The notes beneath the pieces were generated by a model. It did not search any database. It had not been told where the DNA came from and was given only the letters and a program-made list of their open reading frames with translations. Positions 30,211-38,817 of a stretch of DNA of 64,000 nt are shown here, piece by piece. Each line of letters opens with the position of its first letter. The stretch's first letter is position 1. A program made the translations under genes and the position numbers. The DNA is from Sporosarcina thermotolerans (GTDB taxonomy: Bacteria; Bacillota; Bacilli; Bacillales_A; Planococcaceae): assembly GCF_030067815.1 (NCBI RefSeq), contig NZ_CP125968.1, positions 1,542,001-1,606,000 of the forward strand. Direction: 5' to 3'.

Positions 30211-30554
30211 TTTTGAACTTCCAGCGATTTTTTCAAAATAGGGAGAAGTCCATTGGCGAAGCGGAATTGAAAGATATTGGCAAGAAAATCGAGCAGCTGA
30301 ATGTCACAGATAATAAAGAGAAGAAAGCACTGAAGAAAAAGCATAGAGACACGACAAGAAATGCAACGGGAAGCAGGCAAGGAAAGAGTCGTATCCCGGT
30401 AGCCAAAGCTGTTAGCCCTGTCACTTCACATTCATCTTCGACAACCAAGGAGTGTCCGAAATGCGGGGCAGCTATGACTTTGAAAGCAGGACGAAATGGG
30501 AAGTTTTATGGGTGCGGCGGGTTTCCGGTGTGTCGGTATACGGAGAAGGGATGA
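30211..30554 (+). pseudogene. C-terminal fragment with topoisomerase zinc finger
   Basis: The frame has no start of its own beyond the palindrome. It reads RFFQNREKSIGEAELKDIGK, a basic linker, and then CPKCGAAMTLKAGRNGKFYG with CGGFPVCRYTEKG, a four-Cys topoisomerase-type zinc ribbon. Such ribbons end NERD nuclease-related proteins and type IA topoisomerases. The preceding helical segment favours a NERD protein. Over half of the gene is missing. Confidence 0.7.
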
Positions 30555-30652
30555 CTTGCTATCTAAAACAAATTGAAAATGTACTGACAATGCACCCACC
30601 ATTATTAGATGAAGGTCTTACATTATTGCAAAGGCAGCTGGACAAAATTTTT

Positions 30653-30699
30653 GGTACCAGGCTCACATTGAATTTTGAATTGTATAAGAACCTTGTACC
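30653..30699. repeat. 47-bp palindrome, copy 7, plus half copy
   Basis: GGTACCAGGCTCACATTG…AAGAACCTTGTACC. A right-hand half (TTGTTTAGGAACCTGATAC) follows at about 30705-30740. The 100 bases to its left (30560-30652) carry a short unidentified coding-like fragment (LLDEGLTLLQRQLDKIF). Confidence 0.8.
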
Positions 30700-30747
30700 C
30701 TTCACTAATTGAATTTCAATTTGTTTAGGAACCTGATACATTCACTA

Positions 30748-30849
30748 AGTGCGGCTGATGGTGTAGTCTTGGCAAGAAGAGCAAATGGGTGGAAAGAGTG
30801 GAAGGATGAGATTGGAAGTACCTTAGATCAGTTTAAGCGACAGAAATAG
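30748..30849 (+). pseudogene. DUF4357 C-terminal fragment
   Basis: 34 codons: SAADGVVLARRANGWKEWKD then EIGSTLDQFKRQK and stop. This is the conserved end of the DUF4357 domain, usually at the C-terminus of GIY-YIG or restriction-associated proteins. It is cut on its left by the palindrome half-copy. Confidence 0.7.
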
Positions 30850-30986
30850 TGGATAGAAGGAAGGTCTCGGGGTCTGCACATGTTACTATCAATGAGTTGA
30901 AGTCTGTATGGGTGACTAATTGAACCCCCTTTTTTTATATGTAACTTAATGTTCATATTAATCTTACTATGGTAGAATGATTGTGT

Positions 30987-31270
30987 GCAACCAGATATTG
31001 TTAGGGTGGTTGGTTGTCCCTCTTCTTTCCTTTTTGGAAGGGAGGTGATAATCATGGAAACATTTCTTGAATTTCTACGGGAAGTCCTGAAGGGAATGGT
31101 TCGCGCAATAAGCGCACATATCTTTCGGATACACATTCTATAAATACAAGAAAACCACCCAGCGCCGTCGCAAGCAAAAGGGTGGTTTTCGAAGTAAATA
31201 AAAATTCTTTGACAACCACCACCCTGACGGTAGAGGTTGCAGGGAGAAGTAGCTTGCGCTTCTCTCTTTT
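30987..31270 (+). ncRNA. Type I toxin mRNA with end-to-end pairing, locus 2
   Basis: Paralogue of locus 1. The same extended -10 TGGTAGAAT (about 30970-30978) precedes a 5' arm at 30987-31018. This arm pairs with 31211-31240 (GACAACCACCACCCTGACGG). The internal hairpin is ACCACCC/GGGTGGT (about 31152-31190) and the terminator stem is GAGAAGTAGC/GCGCTTCTC with T-run (31244-31270). Several arm substitutions relative to locus 1 keep the pairing possible. Confidence 0.7.
31054..31143 (+). CDS. Small amphipathic toxin-like peptide, 29 aa
   Basis: ATG 31054 after GGAGGTGATAATC. METFLEFLREVLKG is identical to the 38-aa paralogue at 22516; then MVRAISAHIFRIHIL and an earlier stop. Loss of the C-terminal nine residues with conservation of the helix suggests that the helix is the active part. 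Confidence 0.65.
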   Translation: METFLEFLREVLKGMVRAISAHIFRIHIL

Positions 31271-31347
31271 ATTATATTCCTATTATACCAAAAATAAACC
31301 TTCAAGAGAAGTTAAAAGATCTTAAATCATTTGTATGATATCTTTCG

Positions 31348-31778
31348 TTATCCCTTTCCCTCCAATAGTTCCCTAAACCTACTGACGACATAATCAATAT
31401 GTTCATTTGTAATCAAATAATGAACAATCATTCGAATCTTTTTTGTCCCTATCTTTTTCACTTTTATTCTTTTTCCTCTAAGTTCATTGATTAGTTTATC
31501 GGCATCCATTTCATTATGATGTATAGTGACTGATATAATATTTGTTGGTACATCAATCAAGTTAATGAATAGACCTTCTATTGAAGATAGCTTCTCCGCC
31601 AATTGTTTAGCCTTGTCGTTGTCATCTTTTAATCGTTCAATCATATTTTCCAAAGCGTATATTCCTGGAGCAGCAATTATTCCGGCTTGTCTCATGCCAC
31701 CGCCAAGTCTTTGGCGGTTTAATTTTGCCTTTTCGATAAATTCTTTTGTCCCTGCAAGAATGGACCCTAATGCATTTC
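31348..31778 (-). pseudogene. Truncated second threonine aldolase
   Basis: In-frame C-terminal 140 or so residues ([19 protein letters not shown] … [14 protein letters not shown]), about 85-90% like the gene at 23107. It ends abruptly at 31779, where a palindrome begins. The upstream toxin locus is duplicated as well, so 22.4-23.6 kb and 30.9-31.8 kb are diverged copies of one segment. Confidence 0.9.
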
Positions 31779-31779
31779 A

Positions 31780-31826
31780 GGTACCAGGTTCTCGTTGAAT
31801 TTCGAATTGTTTCAGAACCTGGTACC
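31780..31826. repeat. 47-bp palindrome, copy 8
   Basis: GGTACCAGGTTCTCGTTG…CAGAACCTGGTACC. It is flanked on the left by the cut aldolase and on the right by the cut nuclease-type gene 31827-31893; both are minus strand. The bases TTTCA before GGTACC also precede the remnant after the HNH gene and resemble those at copy 14. Confidence 0.92.
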
Positions 31827-31893
31827 AAAACTCAAAGTTGGAGAAAGTCGTCTGTTCTACTTTTTCTACGTTGGTATTGGAAATTTTGTACAT
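31827..31893 (-). pseudogene. N-terminal stub of a DUF4268-like gene
   Basis: ATG 31893 with AAGGAGGAATCCGCC upstream, so it was once a well-expressed gene. Only MYKISNTNVEKVEQTTFSNF plus three residues remain before the palindrome. The opening resembles nuclease-type DUF4268/DUF91 proteins (MYKI…E-x-TTFSELGF). Confidence 0.5.
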
Positions 31894-31957
31894 GGCGGAT
31901 TCCTCCTTATGGAATTGGGGCGTTTTGGTAATTTGAATGTACCATATATAATGATAT

Positions 31958-32098
31958 CTACAACCCAAAATCTGAAACAAACTCCTTAATGCGCTCTTTC
32001 GACATTCCTTCAGCCGCCAAATCCGCAACAATCGCACGTCGCATCTGTGCGATTTTATCAAGTTCCTTTACTTTCTCATACGCCTCCACCCAAACCAT
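31958..32098 (-). CDS. Small protein, 46 aa
   Basis: ATG 32098 after AGGGGGCGCGAA. Sequence MVWVEAYEKVKELDKIAQMR then a helical AIVADLAAEGMSKERIKEF tail. Two amphipathic helices; unknown family. It is 65 bp upstream of, and in the same orientation as, the truncated DUF4268-like stub, so it may be that gene's former operon partner. Confidence 0.5.
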   Translation of the reverse strand: MVWVEAYEKVKELDKIAQMRRAIVADLAAEGMSKERIKEFVSDFGL

Positions 32099-32274
32099 TT
32101 CGCGCCCCCTACAGATACAAAAAATAACCTTTTTCATCTACATTACCACCTATACAAGTTGTATTTTTAACGCAAGGTTTTCATTTTTGTTCAATTGCAA
32201 TATACATAGGGTTTTTGGAATTTGCTACGCTGCGAATAGATAAGGGGAAGAAAGGTTGGGCTATCTAAAATGGA

Positions 32275-32379
32275 ATCGATTATTTCCCACGGTTTATCGT
32301 TCATTTCCCGGAAGTTATCGATCATTTGACGAAGGATATCGTTCATTTCCCAAAATATATCGATCATTTCCCGTGCTAT
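32275..32379. repeat. Five tandem 21-bp repeats
   Basis: Five consecutive 21-bp units beginning ATCGATTATTTCCC / ATCGTTCATTTCCC / ATCGATCATTTGAC and so on, no spacers. Because 21 is a multiple of three, one plus-strand frame reads heptads YRSFPxx (starting in a short frame at 32256). Coding status is unclear. Units differ at about 4-7 positions each, so the array is old. Confidence 0.85.
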
Positions 32380-32448
32380 ATTGTCGTTTTGTTACTATTG
32401 GCCTATATAGATTGAACAGTGTGATTCAAAGCAAGAAAACGACTTATC

Positions 32449-32495
32449 GGAAACAAGTTCTCATTGAATTACGAATTGTTTCAGAACCTAATACC
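32449..32495. repeat. 47-bp palindrome, copy 9 (degenerate)
   Basis: AACAAGTTCTCATTG…CAGAACCTAATACC. Both GGTACC ends are mutated, while the inner arms are kept. Confidence 0.7.
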
Positions 32496-32731
32496 TATTT
32501 TAATAGGCTGTTTTCTCAAAGTTTGTTGCTTTTGAAAACGCTTTGTTAAATATCCCTGTCGAAAATGAAACTTATCACTCATTAAGAACGTTTTAATATT
32601 ATGGATATTATTGTTCAATTAACGGGAAAGGTTTATATAATAAGAATTTGCAATACTATTTTAGAGGTACTTACTTTGGGTCAAAGTATCTCTTGTCAGT
32701 ACGATTAATTAGGGGCTAGATAGATTTGAAG

Positions 32732-32860
32732 ATGAATAAAAAAGGATTCGGTAAGTTTTTAAAAATGATTTTTTTCTCTGTCAGTGGAATATATTTAGTT
32801 TTTGCAGTTGTAGGTTTAGTTGTAATGGTATTGTTTACTATTTCCTATTTCGCACAATAA
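32732..32860 (+). CDS. Possible small membrane protein, 42 aa
   Basis: MNKKGFGKFLKMIFFSVSGI followed by a hydrophobic helix to the end: a short basic head plus one membrane segment. The ribosome binding site is weak (TTTGAAG). Placed between a repeat and the IS1595 element. It could be real or chance. Confidence 0.4.
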   Translation: MNKKGFGKFLKMIFFSVSGIYLVFAVVGLVVMVLFTISYFAQ

Positions 32861-32889
32861 AGAAATAGCCATCTACACCTAACTGGGTG

Positions 32890-34010
32890 CAACAGGTGAA
32901 AAAAATGCTACAAAAGAGACCTTTTATTGGTCTTTTTTTATGCACTTCTGAGTATCTCCACAGTTGTTTTATTCGATTTTTGACACGCTGAAATAAGCAT
33001 TTGCTCTACCCGATTTTCAAATGATGAATTCTTGCCGAGGTCAAGCCAACGGAACCAGTAGAGGTAGTTGTCAAGATACTTAGTAGCAACTCCTTGAAAA
33101 CGTACCATCCAAGCCTTTAAACGATTGTGGAAGTTGTTGACGTGTTGGATGTGATAGATACCCTTCTTAACACGTTGTTTTTGACGTTCATTTACCGTTT
33201 CGTGCTTGAGTCCCTTTATTTTGGCGAACTTCTTGTAATTCGTGGCTGTATCTGTACATAACAAAGCAGACGGGTGAATGTATTCACCTATCACCGTGTC
33301 AATCTCTTCGGCTTTGGGGCGACCTCTTCCCGCAATGCGGGCAATCACACTTCCATTTCGGTCTTGTGCGACCACAACGGCAATTTTGAGGTTGGATATT
33401 CCACGCTTTTCGTCTTTCTCCCCACGTTTTTTCGCTTTCCTGTGAGTGATTTCCTTTCCTTTCATAGACTCACGAAAGAAGGTTTCATCACTTTCTACGA
33501 TACCTTGTAGTTGATTAAAGCCTTGGCTTCCTAATGCATTTAGGATTTTATGTCTCCAGTAAAAAGCCGTAGATATATGGATTTGTAGGCGTTTGGCGAT
33601 TTTCGGCAGTGTATAGCCTTCAACCATCAGTTCAATGTATTTGACCCACTTCTCGGGTAATGTGAGCCTGAAAATGGCGTGTTTGTCATATCATTGAACG
33701 ATTTCCCGCAGTCACTACACAGGTACCGTTGTCTTGAGCGATATTTGCCATTACGTTTAACTGTTGTACTTCCACAATGAACGCAACCCAAACCAGAAGC
33801 AAAACGTGCTTCACGAATGCTTTTGAGTAGTGCTGTAATTTTATTGGGGTCATCTGGGAACAAGTCCTGTTTCATCGCTTCAAACAACGCCAATTGCTCT
33901 GATTTGGTTAAATCACTGAAGTCTTCATATACATCTGTCCACATGCTTAAACGCCTCCTTAACCATAGTGTATCAACCTTTTAACAGCATGGTCAAGAAA
34001 GCAACAATCT
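32890..34010 (-). mobile_element. IS1595-family insertion sequence
   Basis: A single transposase gene (32938-33944) with short flanks. An internal ATGCTnnnAAAAG motif is mirrored at both sides (about 32911 and 33985), but I could not fix the exact inverted-repeat tips or a target duplication. The boundaries are approximate. Confidence 0.65.
32938..33944 (-). CDS. IS1595-family (ISXO2-like) transposase, frame broken
   Basis: The N-terminal part has a zinc ribbon (CVHCGSTTVKRNGKYRSRQR then CSDCG). The DDE-type ISXO2-like domain follows, with ESDETFFRES, LCTDTATNYK and HVNNFHNRLKAWMVRFQGV. The frames join at about 33650 with one added base (FSGLTLPEKWVKYIELMV), giving 335 aa, normal for the family. 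It may therefore be active if the indel is a sequencing error. Confidence 0.88.
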
Positions 34011-34109
34011 ATACGAAAACAGCCTTTTAATATACAAAAATAGTTTATTGACGTTCTACCCTAAACTTGTTATCATTCATCTATTATTTATTTAAAAAGA
34101 ATAGAAAGA

Positions 34110-34177
34110 CCTTGTATAAATTCAAGAATACGGCTTGAAAGTTTCTACCAGCTACCCTAAATGGCTCGTCTACAAGG
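34110..34177 (+). promoter_or_regulatory. Purine riboswitch aptamer, guanine/hypoxanthine type
   Basis: P1 CCTTGTA/TACAAGG encloses P2 (TTCAAG/CTTGAA), the hallmark J2/3 GTTTCTACC and P3 (AGCTACC…GGCT). J3/1 reads GTCTA with a C at the ligand-discriminating position (C74 equivalent), indicating guanine or hypoxanthine rather than adenine. It precedes an NCS2 purine permease by 140 bp. Confidence 0.92.
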
Positions 34178-34220
34178 AATGTGAAAGTAATGCAATTTTA
34201 TATTCCTTTTTGTAGAAAAG

Positions 34221-34250
34221 ACTTTGTCCAATCTAAGGCCAAAGTTTTTT
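34221..34250 (+). terminator. Riboswitch expression-platform terminator
   Basis: ACTTTGTCC pairs with GGCCAAAGT and runs into TTTTTT. The competing antiterminator is ATTCCTTTTTGTA (about 34202-34213), which can pair with TACAAGGAAT, the 3' side of P1. Ligand binding therefore should free the terminator and switch the permease off. Confidence 0.85.
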
Positions 34251-34318
34251 ATTATATAGGGCATAATAGTATGAACTGGCTCGTTCATTCTTTACTTTAG
34301 CAAATAGGAGATTACACC

Positions 34319-35614
34319 ATGAGAAACTTTTTTAAATTTACGGAACGGAATACTTCCTATAAGCAGGAAACACTGGCAGGCGTGACAACCTTCCTATCCA
34401 TCGCGTATATATTAGTCGTCAATCCACTGATCCTCAGCCAAGCTGGGATGGATAGTGGTGCTGTCTTTACGGCAACCGCGCTTACTGCGATTATCGGTAC
34501 ACTCCTTATCGGGTTGCTTGCGAACTTCCCCATCGGCATTGCACCCAGTATGGGATTGAATTCATTTTTCACTTTTTCTGTCTGTATTGGGATGGGCATA
34601 CAATGGGAAGTCGCCTTGACGGGTGTTTTTATTGCAGGCATCATTTTTATGTTGTTAAGTGTCATGAAAATCCGGGAGAAGATTATTACGATCATCCCTT
34701 TGAATTTAAAATATGCAATCGCTGCTGGAATTGGGTTCTTCATTACCTTTATTGGGTTGAAAAATGGAGGGCTTATTATTGCCAATCCGGAGACATTTGT
34801 TTCGATTGGTAACTTAACATCCCCTACGACCCTACTCGCCATTATTGGCTTGGTTATTACGATTGTTATGTTAGTGCGTGGAATAAATGGAGGAATTTTT
34901 TATGGAATGATCATTACTACGATTATTGGAATGATTGTTGGATTAATAAATGTTCCATCGGAAATTATTGGAAGTATACCAAGCTTGGAACCCACATTTG
35001 GTGTCGTGTTTTCCCATTTAAATCAGATTTTCACTCCTGAATTACTTGCAGTGATTTTCACTTTTTTAATCGTTGCCTTTTTTGATACGGCGGGTGCTTT
35101 AATTGCACTGGCCAGTCAAGCGGGAATGATGAAAGGGAATACGGTGCCGAATATAGGAAGAGCCTTGCTTGCGGATTCAACCGCTAGTGCAGTTGGCGCT
35201 ATATTGGGAACATCCACACCTGCTACGAGTGTTGAATCTTCTGCCGGCATTGCAGTCGGAGGTAGAACAGGCTTTACATCTGTCGTTATTGCTGCTTGTT
35301 TTACGATTGCTTTGTTCTTCTCACCGTTGTTATCCGTTATTACATTGGAAGTAACAGCCCCTGCGTTAATTATTGTAGGAGCATTAATGGCAATGGAAAT
35401 AAGAAAAATAGACTGGAGCAGGCTGGAAATTGTGATTCCATCCTTTTTAACGATCATCATGATGCCCCTCACTTCTAGTGTGGCAATGGGTCTTGCATTT
35501 GGTTTTATTCTTTATCCACTTTGTTTAATAGCACAAAAGCGGTTTAAAGAAATTCATCCCATTATGTATGTGCTTTGTTTGTTATTTATACTATACTTTG
35601 CTTTTATAGTGTAG
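34319..35614 (+). CDS. pbuG: NCS2 purine permease (AzgA/PbuG-like)
   Basis: 431 aa, ATG after AGGAGATTACACC. It begins FKFTERNTSYKQETLAGVTT, as in hypoxanthine/guanine permeases. About 12 hydrophobic segments; conserved GIAPSMGLNSFF, FFDTAGALIALASQAGM and GTSTPATSVESSAGIAVGGR motifs. It imports hypoxanthine/guanine by proton symport. It is controlled by the guanine-type riboswitch just upstream. A rho-independent terminator follows. pbuG versus pbuO cannot be separated with certainty. Confidence 0.92.
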   Translation: MRNFFKFTERNTSYKQETLAGVTTFLSIAYILVVNPLILSQAGMDSGAVFTATALTAIIGTLLIGLLANFPIGIAPSMGLNSFFTFSVCIGMGIQWEVALTGVFIAGIIFMLLSVMKIREKIITIIPLNLKYAIAAGIGFFITFIGLKNGGLIIANPETFVSIGNLTSPTTLLAIIGLVITIVMLVRGINGGIFYGMIITTIIGMIVGLINVPSEIIGSIPSLEPTFGVVFSHLNQIFTPELLAVIFTFLIVAFFDTAGALIALASQAGMMKGNTVPNIGRALLADSTASAVGAILGTSTPATSVESSAGIAVGGRTGFTSVVIAACFTIALFFSPLLSVITLEVTAPALIIVGALMAMEIRKIDWSRLEIVIPSFLTIIMMPLTSSVAMGLAFGFILYPLCLIAQKRFKEIHPIMYVLCLLFILYFAFIV

Positions 35615-35660
35615 CTTCAGTTTAGAGTGCTAGGTTCTCATTGAATTTTAATGTAATGAA

Positions 35661-35693
35661 AAGGCTCCCCAGCCAAGCTGGAGAGCCTTTTTC
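35661..35693 (+). terminator. Terminator after purine permease
   Basis: GGCTCCCCAGC-CAA-GCTGGAGAGCC with TTTTT. The same hairpin, in nearly the same bases (AATGTAATGAAAAGGCTCCCCAG), appears at 38783-38815 and, altered, at 51493-51530 inside the YvrJ operons. Here it is sandwiched between a half palindrome (35627-35650) and a full one. Confidence 0.9.
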
Positions 35694-35696
35694 GTT

Positions 35697-35739
35697 ACCA
35701 GGTTCTCATTAAATTTCGAATTGGCTATAACCTAACACC
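35697..35739. repeat. 47-bp palindrome, copy 10 (degenerate)
   Basis: TTACCAGGTTCTCATTA…ATAACCTAACACC. It directly follows the permease terminator. Confidence 0.7.
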
Positions 35740-35885
35740 CTTCACTATTTTTTGGGCATGTTCGAATGGAAATCCTGTTCTTGGAGAACCGTAAGACTTG
35801 GTGAATCCTTTTTGGAATAAAATCTGAGATGGTGCCAATTAAATCGTCCCCCATTAGCCAAACTATTTTTATTGGAGGTGATGAA

Positions 35886-36542
35886 ATGATTGTTTTACTC
35901 ACATGGACGTATAGATCACCGAAGGGAGCGGAGACAATCTTTCGGTCCGAAGAAATGTCAGCGGAGCAAGCTGTATTAATCGCGGAGGATTTGGCGAAGA
36001 CGGGCCGCGCAAAACAGGTGAACTTCGTCGATCGATTTGACAGTTCATGGACACTTAAAGAGTTGAAGGGTTATTTGAAAGGAATTGAAACAGAGCCGCA
36101 TAACATCATCGTCTATTTCGATGGGGGGTTCGATTGGGAAACGAAGGCGGCCGGCGTAGGTTGCGTCATTTATTACGACCAAAATGGGAAGTCCTATAGA
36201 CTTAGGAAAAATGCGTCTATCACTGGGTTAACTTCAAATAACGATGCTGAATACGCTGCACTTCACCTTTGCCTGCAAGAGCTTGAATTGTTAGGAGTCC
36301 ATCATTTACCTGTCCGTATTATCGGTGATTCAAGGGTTGTCATCAATCATTTAACTGAGGAATGGCCGGTGATTGAGAAGGACTTGTACAGTTGGGCAGA
36401 AAAGATTGAAGAGAAAATGGACGCACTTGGACTTCAGCCTGAGTATGAGCTTGTTTCAAGGAAGAAGAATTCCGAAGCAGATCGTTTGGCTGTCCAAGCA
36501 TTGGCTGGAACCGAGATTATGGCTACTATTGAAAAACGCTAA
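35886..36542 (+). CDS. RNase H-like protein, 218 aa
   Basis: ATG 35886 after GGAGGTGATGAA; the longer frame from 35829 has no site. A roughly 70-residue N-terminal part (cf. YpeP/YpdQ-type proteins) precedes an RNase HI-like domain. The catalytic carboxylates are in VYFDGGFDW, SNNDAEYAAL, IIGDSRVVINH and SEADRLAVQAL. All four acidic positions are present, so hydrolysis of RNA in RNA/DNA hybrids is plausible. A palindrome starts 4 bases past its stop. Confidence 0.88.
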   Translation: MIVLLTWTYRSPKGAETIFRSEEMSAEQAVLIAEDLAKTGRAKQVNFVDRFDSSWTLKELKGYLKGIETEPHNIIVYFDGGFDWETKAAGVGCVIYYDQNGKSYRLRKNASITGLTSNNDAEYAALHLCLQELELLGVHHLPVRIIGDSRVVINHLTEEWPVIEKDLYSWAEKIEEKMDALGLQPEYELVSRKKNSEADRLAVQALAGTEIMATIEKR

Positions 36543-36545
36543 CTT

Positions 36546-36592
36546 GGTACCAGGTTCTCATTGAATTTTGAATTGTTTTGGAACCTGGTACC
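36546..36592. repeat. 47-bp palindrome, copy 11
   Basis: Perfect 13-bp ends GGTACCAGGTTCT / GGAACCTGGTACC apart from one base. It lies directly behind the RNase H-like gene and would form a strong RNA hairpin. Confidence 0.92.
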
Positions 36593-36935
36593 TTTTACAA
36601 TGGGTGTGGACATTCCTATATCCCCTCTATTAATTTCCCAATATCCTTTTAACACACTCTCATAACTGCTATTTTCTCTTCCTATATAATCTTTTCTTAA
36701 GCTACTGCTTCCATTTTAGTTTAGCAGTTACATTCGTCTCCCAGAGAGCATACACCTATTTAGGTCTAACATTAAACATCCCTCAAATTACTATTATCTA
36801 TAATATTTTCACAATCAATCATTGTCATTAATAAAAAAACTGCATAAATACACCATCGTACTAGTTTGAAAGCATAGAGAGCTTATCCATTATGTTCATA
36901 AGATAGTAATAGAAATAAATAGGAGGTGATTTACA
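36593..36935. other. Intergenic region before collagen-like gene
   Basis: 340 bases of A/T-rich sequence. No gene. It probably holds the promoter of the collagen-like gene, but no sporulation-sigma motif could be placed with confidence. Confidence 0.4.
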
Positions 36936-38003
36936 TTGAAATTTTGTGGAGGTTGCGGTTATTCTAGCAATTCATGTATTTGCTTGTCTAAGTATGGTAA
37001 CTATCGGAGTCATAAAGTAACAGGTGGCTCTAAAAGAGCAATAGTGTGCAAAGGCTCCCATTCATTTTGTTGTCCAATAGCAGGACCACCTGGACCTCAG
37101 GGACCTCAAGGACCCATTGGCCCACCTGGCCCACCTGGAACTCCAGGTGGACCACCAGGACCTGCTGGCCCACCTGGACCTCAAGGTGAGACAGGAGCCA
37201 CCGGCCCAGCTGGCCTTACTGGCCCTCAGGGACCCATTGGCCCTCAAGGTGATACAGGAGCTACCGGCCCAGCAGGCCCTCAAGGCCCTCAGGGATCTGT
37301 TGGACCCCAAGGCGAGACTGGAACTCAGGGAGCTCAAGGACCTCCTGGACCTCAAGGAGCTCAGGGACTTCAGGGGCCTGCTGGACCACAAGGCGCGACA
37401 GGAGCCACTGGCCCTCAGGGAGCCACTGGCCCACAGGGAGCTCAAGGCCCTCAGGGTGCTCAGGGGCTTCAGGGCCCTTCTGGACCACAAGGTGAGACAG
37501 GACCAGAAGGCCCTCAAGGAATTCAGGGAGCTCAAGGACCTCAAGGACCTCAAGGACCTGCAGGATTAGTCCTAGACTATGCAGACTTTTTTGCATTGAT
37601 GCCCCCAGATAATGCTGCAACAGTTCCACCAGGTGGAGACGTAGATTTTCCGGCAGAGGGGCCTAATAGTGGCGGAGGAATTTTCCGTACGGGTGCCGAT
37701 ACATTTAACTTGACTGATATTGGCACCTATCAGGTCTTTTTTCAGGTGAGTGTGACTGAACCTGGTCAACTGGTTCTAACTCTTGATGAAGGAGCTGGAG
37801 CTGTTGAATTTGAATATACGGTAGTCGGCCGGGCAACCGGTACTTCTCAGATAGTAGGAATAGCTCTTGTGCAAACGTCAGTCACAAATACAATACTCAC
37901 CGTGCGAAATCCCGCTGGAAATACAACGGCACTTACCATCACTCCTCTCGCAGGAGGAACAAATCCTGTTTCAGCACATCTTGTAATTACACGTATCAGT
38001 TAA
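36936..38003 (+). CDS. Collagen-like exosporium-type protein
   Basis: TTG 36936 after AGGAGGTGATTTACA. 355 aa. The head of about 48 residues is Cys-rich ([23 protein letters not shown]). Then come roughly 53 uninterrupted G-X-Y triplets (about residues 49-210, dominated by GPQ, GAQ, GPP and GAT). The C-terminal domain of about 140 residues has a BclA/C1q-like beta pattern ([20 protein letters not shown] … AHLVITRIS). Such proteins form trimeric hair-like fibres on Bacillus spores. Repeated GAT triplets suggest threonine glycosylation. The DNA repeats make length variation between strains likely. Confidence 0.9.
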   Translation: MKFCGGCGYSSNSCICLSKYGNYRSHKVTGGSKRAIVCKGSHSFCCPIAGPPGPQGPQGPIGPPGPPGTPGGPPGPAGPPGPQGETGATGPAGLTGPQGPIGPQGDTGATGPAGPQGPQGSVGPQGETGTQGAQGPPGPQGAQGLQGPAGPQGATGATGPQGATGPQGAQGPQGAQGLQGPSGPQGETGPEGPQGIQGAQGPQGPQGPAGLVLDYADFFALMPPDNAATVPPGGDVDFPAEGPNSGGGIFRTGADTFNLTDIGTYQVFFQVSVTEPGQLVLTLDEGAGAVEFEYTVVGRATGTSQIVGIALVQTSVTNTILTVRNPAGNTTALTITPLAGGTNPVSAHLVITRIS

Positions 38004-38060
38004 ACGAGTAAAAAAAATGAAGTATTCAATACTCAACTTAGCTGCAGGTAACAATTTTTT

Positions 38061-38107
38061 GGTACCAGGTTCTCATTGGATTTTGAATTGTTTTGGAACC
38101 TGGTACC
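38061..38107. repeat. 47-bp palindrome, copy 12
   Basis: GGTACCAGGTTCTCATTGG…GGAACCTGGTACC. It lies between the collagen-like gene and the cut end of a pcm copy. The sequence after it (TTTTACAA) is the same as after copy 11. Confidence 0.92.
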
Positions 38108-38109
38108 TT

Positions 38110-38564
38110 TTACAAATCAAGTTCCGACGTCATTGATACTTTCCCTCCAAATGCTAATTGGTCTACGAGCTCGGGAGGACTTGGGCAGCAGCGGCTGTTA
38201 CCATAATGCGGTCGTATGGAGCGGATTCTTCCCAAGCGTTGCTCCCGTCATCTAACTTGAAGTGGATGTTAGAGAAACCGGCTTCGTCTAGTCGTTCCTT
38301 TGCCCGTTCATGCAGGGCGGCAATTCGTTCAATTGTATATACAGCGTTCGAAAAGGCAGCTAAGAGGGCAGTTTGGAAGCCGGAGCCCGTTCCAATTTCG
38401 AGCACTTTTACATCATGTTGCAAATCGATTGCTAATGTCATTTCGAGGACGAGGGAAGGCTGGGAAATGGTTTGTTCATACCCGATTGGAATGGCCTCGT
38501 CCATATAGGCGAATTCTTTGAGTTCATCCATGAAGAAGCTGCGGTCTAGTTTTTGAAAATACAT
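38110..38564 (-). pseudogene. Truncated protein-L-isoaspartate methyltransferase
   Basis: The first 125 or so residues (MYFQKLDRSFFMDELKEFAY … KVLEIGTGSGFQTALL) match the complete gene at 42905-43486 at about 93%. After TAAAAQ the frame is disturbed and the last 50 residues are missing. 'ELVDQLAFGGK' is still readable before the sequence ends near a palindrome. The SAM motif is intact but the protein is not complete. Confidence 0.88.
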
Positions 38565-38572
38565 TAAATAAC

Positions 38573-38618
38573 GTACCAGGTACCCGAACAGTTCTGAATT
38601 GAATGGGTGCCTGGTACC
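38573..38618. repeat. Variant palindrome, copy 13
   Basis: GTACCAGGTACCCGAAC…GGGTGCCTGGTACC: same outer arms, but an unrelated core. It marks the border between the pcm remnant and the YvrJ operon. Confidence 0.75.
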
Positions 38619-38624
38619 TTTCTT

Positions 38625-38753
38625 TTACTTCACCTTCAAAGAAACAAGCGCATTGTGTATGGCCTCGAGTTTCGTTTCAAGCCGGTGCAAGAGATAAAAG
38701 GATACAAAAATCGGAAATCCGATTTGCTGTATCAAATTTAGCCATTGTTCCAT
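38625..38753 (-). CDS. YvrJ family protein, copy A
   Basis: ATG 38753 preceded by AGGAGGTTTCATTCAAA. 42 aa: MEQWLNLIQQIGFPIFVSFY followed by LLHRLETKLEAIHNAL. One membrane helix plus a short coiled tail, the standard YvrJ layout. Function unknown. Third gene of a DUF1659-DUF2922-YvrJ operon; a terminator-like hairpin lies just before it (38783-38815). Confidence 0.85.
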   Translation of the reverse strand: MEQWLNLIQQIGFPIFVSFYLLHRLETKLEAIHNALVSLKVK

Positions 38754-38782
38754 TTTGAATGAAACCTCCTTCCGATAATAGT

Positions 38783-38815
38783 AAAGGCTCCCCAGCCAAG
38801 CTGGAGAGCCAATTT
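38783..38815 (-). terminator. Hairpin inside YvrJ operon A
   Basis: GGCTCTCCAGC-TTG-GCTGGGGAGCC on the minus strand, between DUF2922 and yvrJ. The minus-strand bases after the stem are TTTAC, not a full T-run, so partial read-through or RNA stabilisation is more likely than a full stop. Confidence 0.7.
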
Positions 38816-38817
38816 TG

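Noticed and set aside
26386..30554. Prophage remnant
   Set aside because: Ltp, HNH and nuclease fragments occur in phages, but there are no structural, lysis, integrase or packaging genes and the pieces lie in mixed truncated order.
32275..32379. Possible CRISPR array
   Set aside because: The 21-bp units are contiguous with no unique spacers, and no cas genes are present.
37081..37563. Long G/C-rich repetitive DNA as a satellite or CRISPR
   Set aside because: It is in frame and codes for Gly-X-Y collagen triplets within a complete gene; the antisense frames are shadows.
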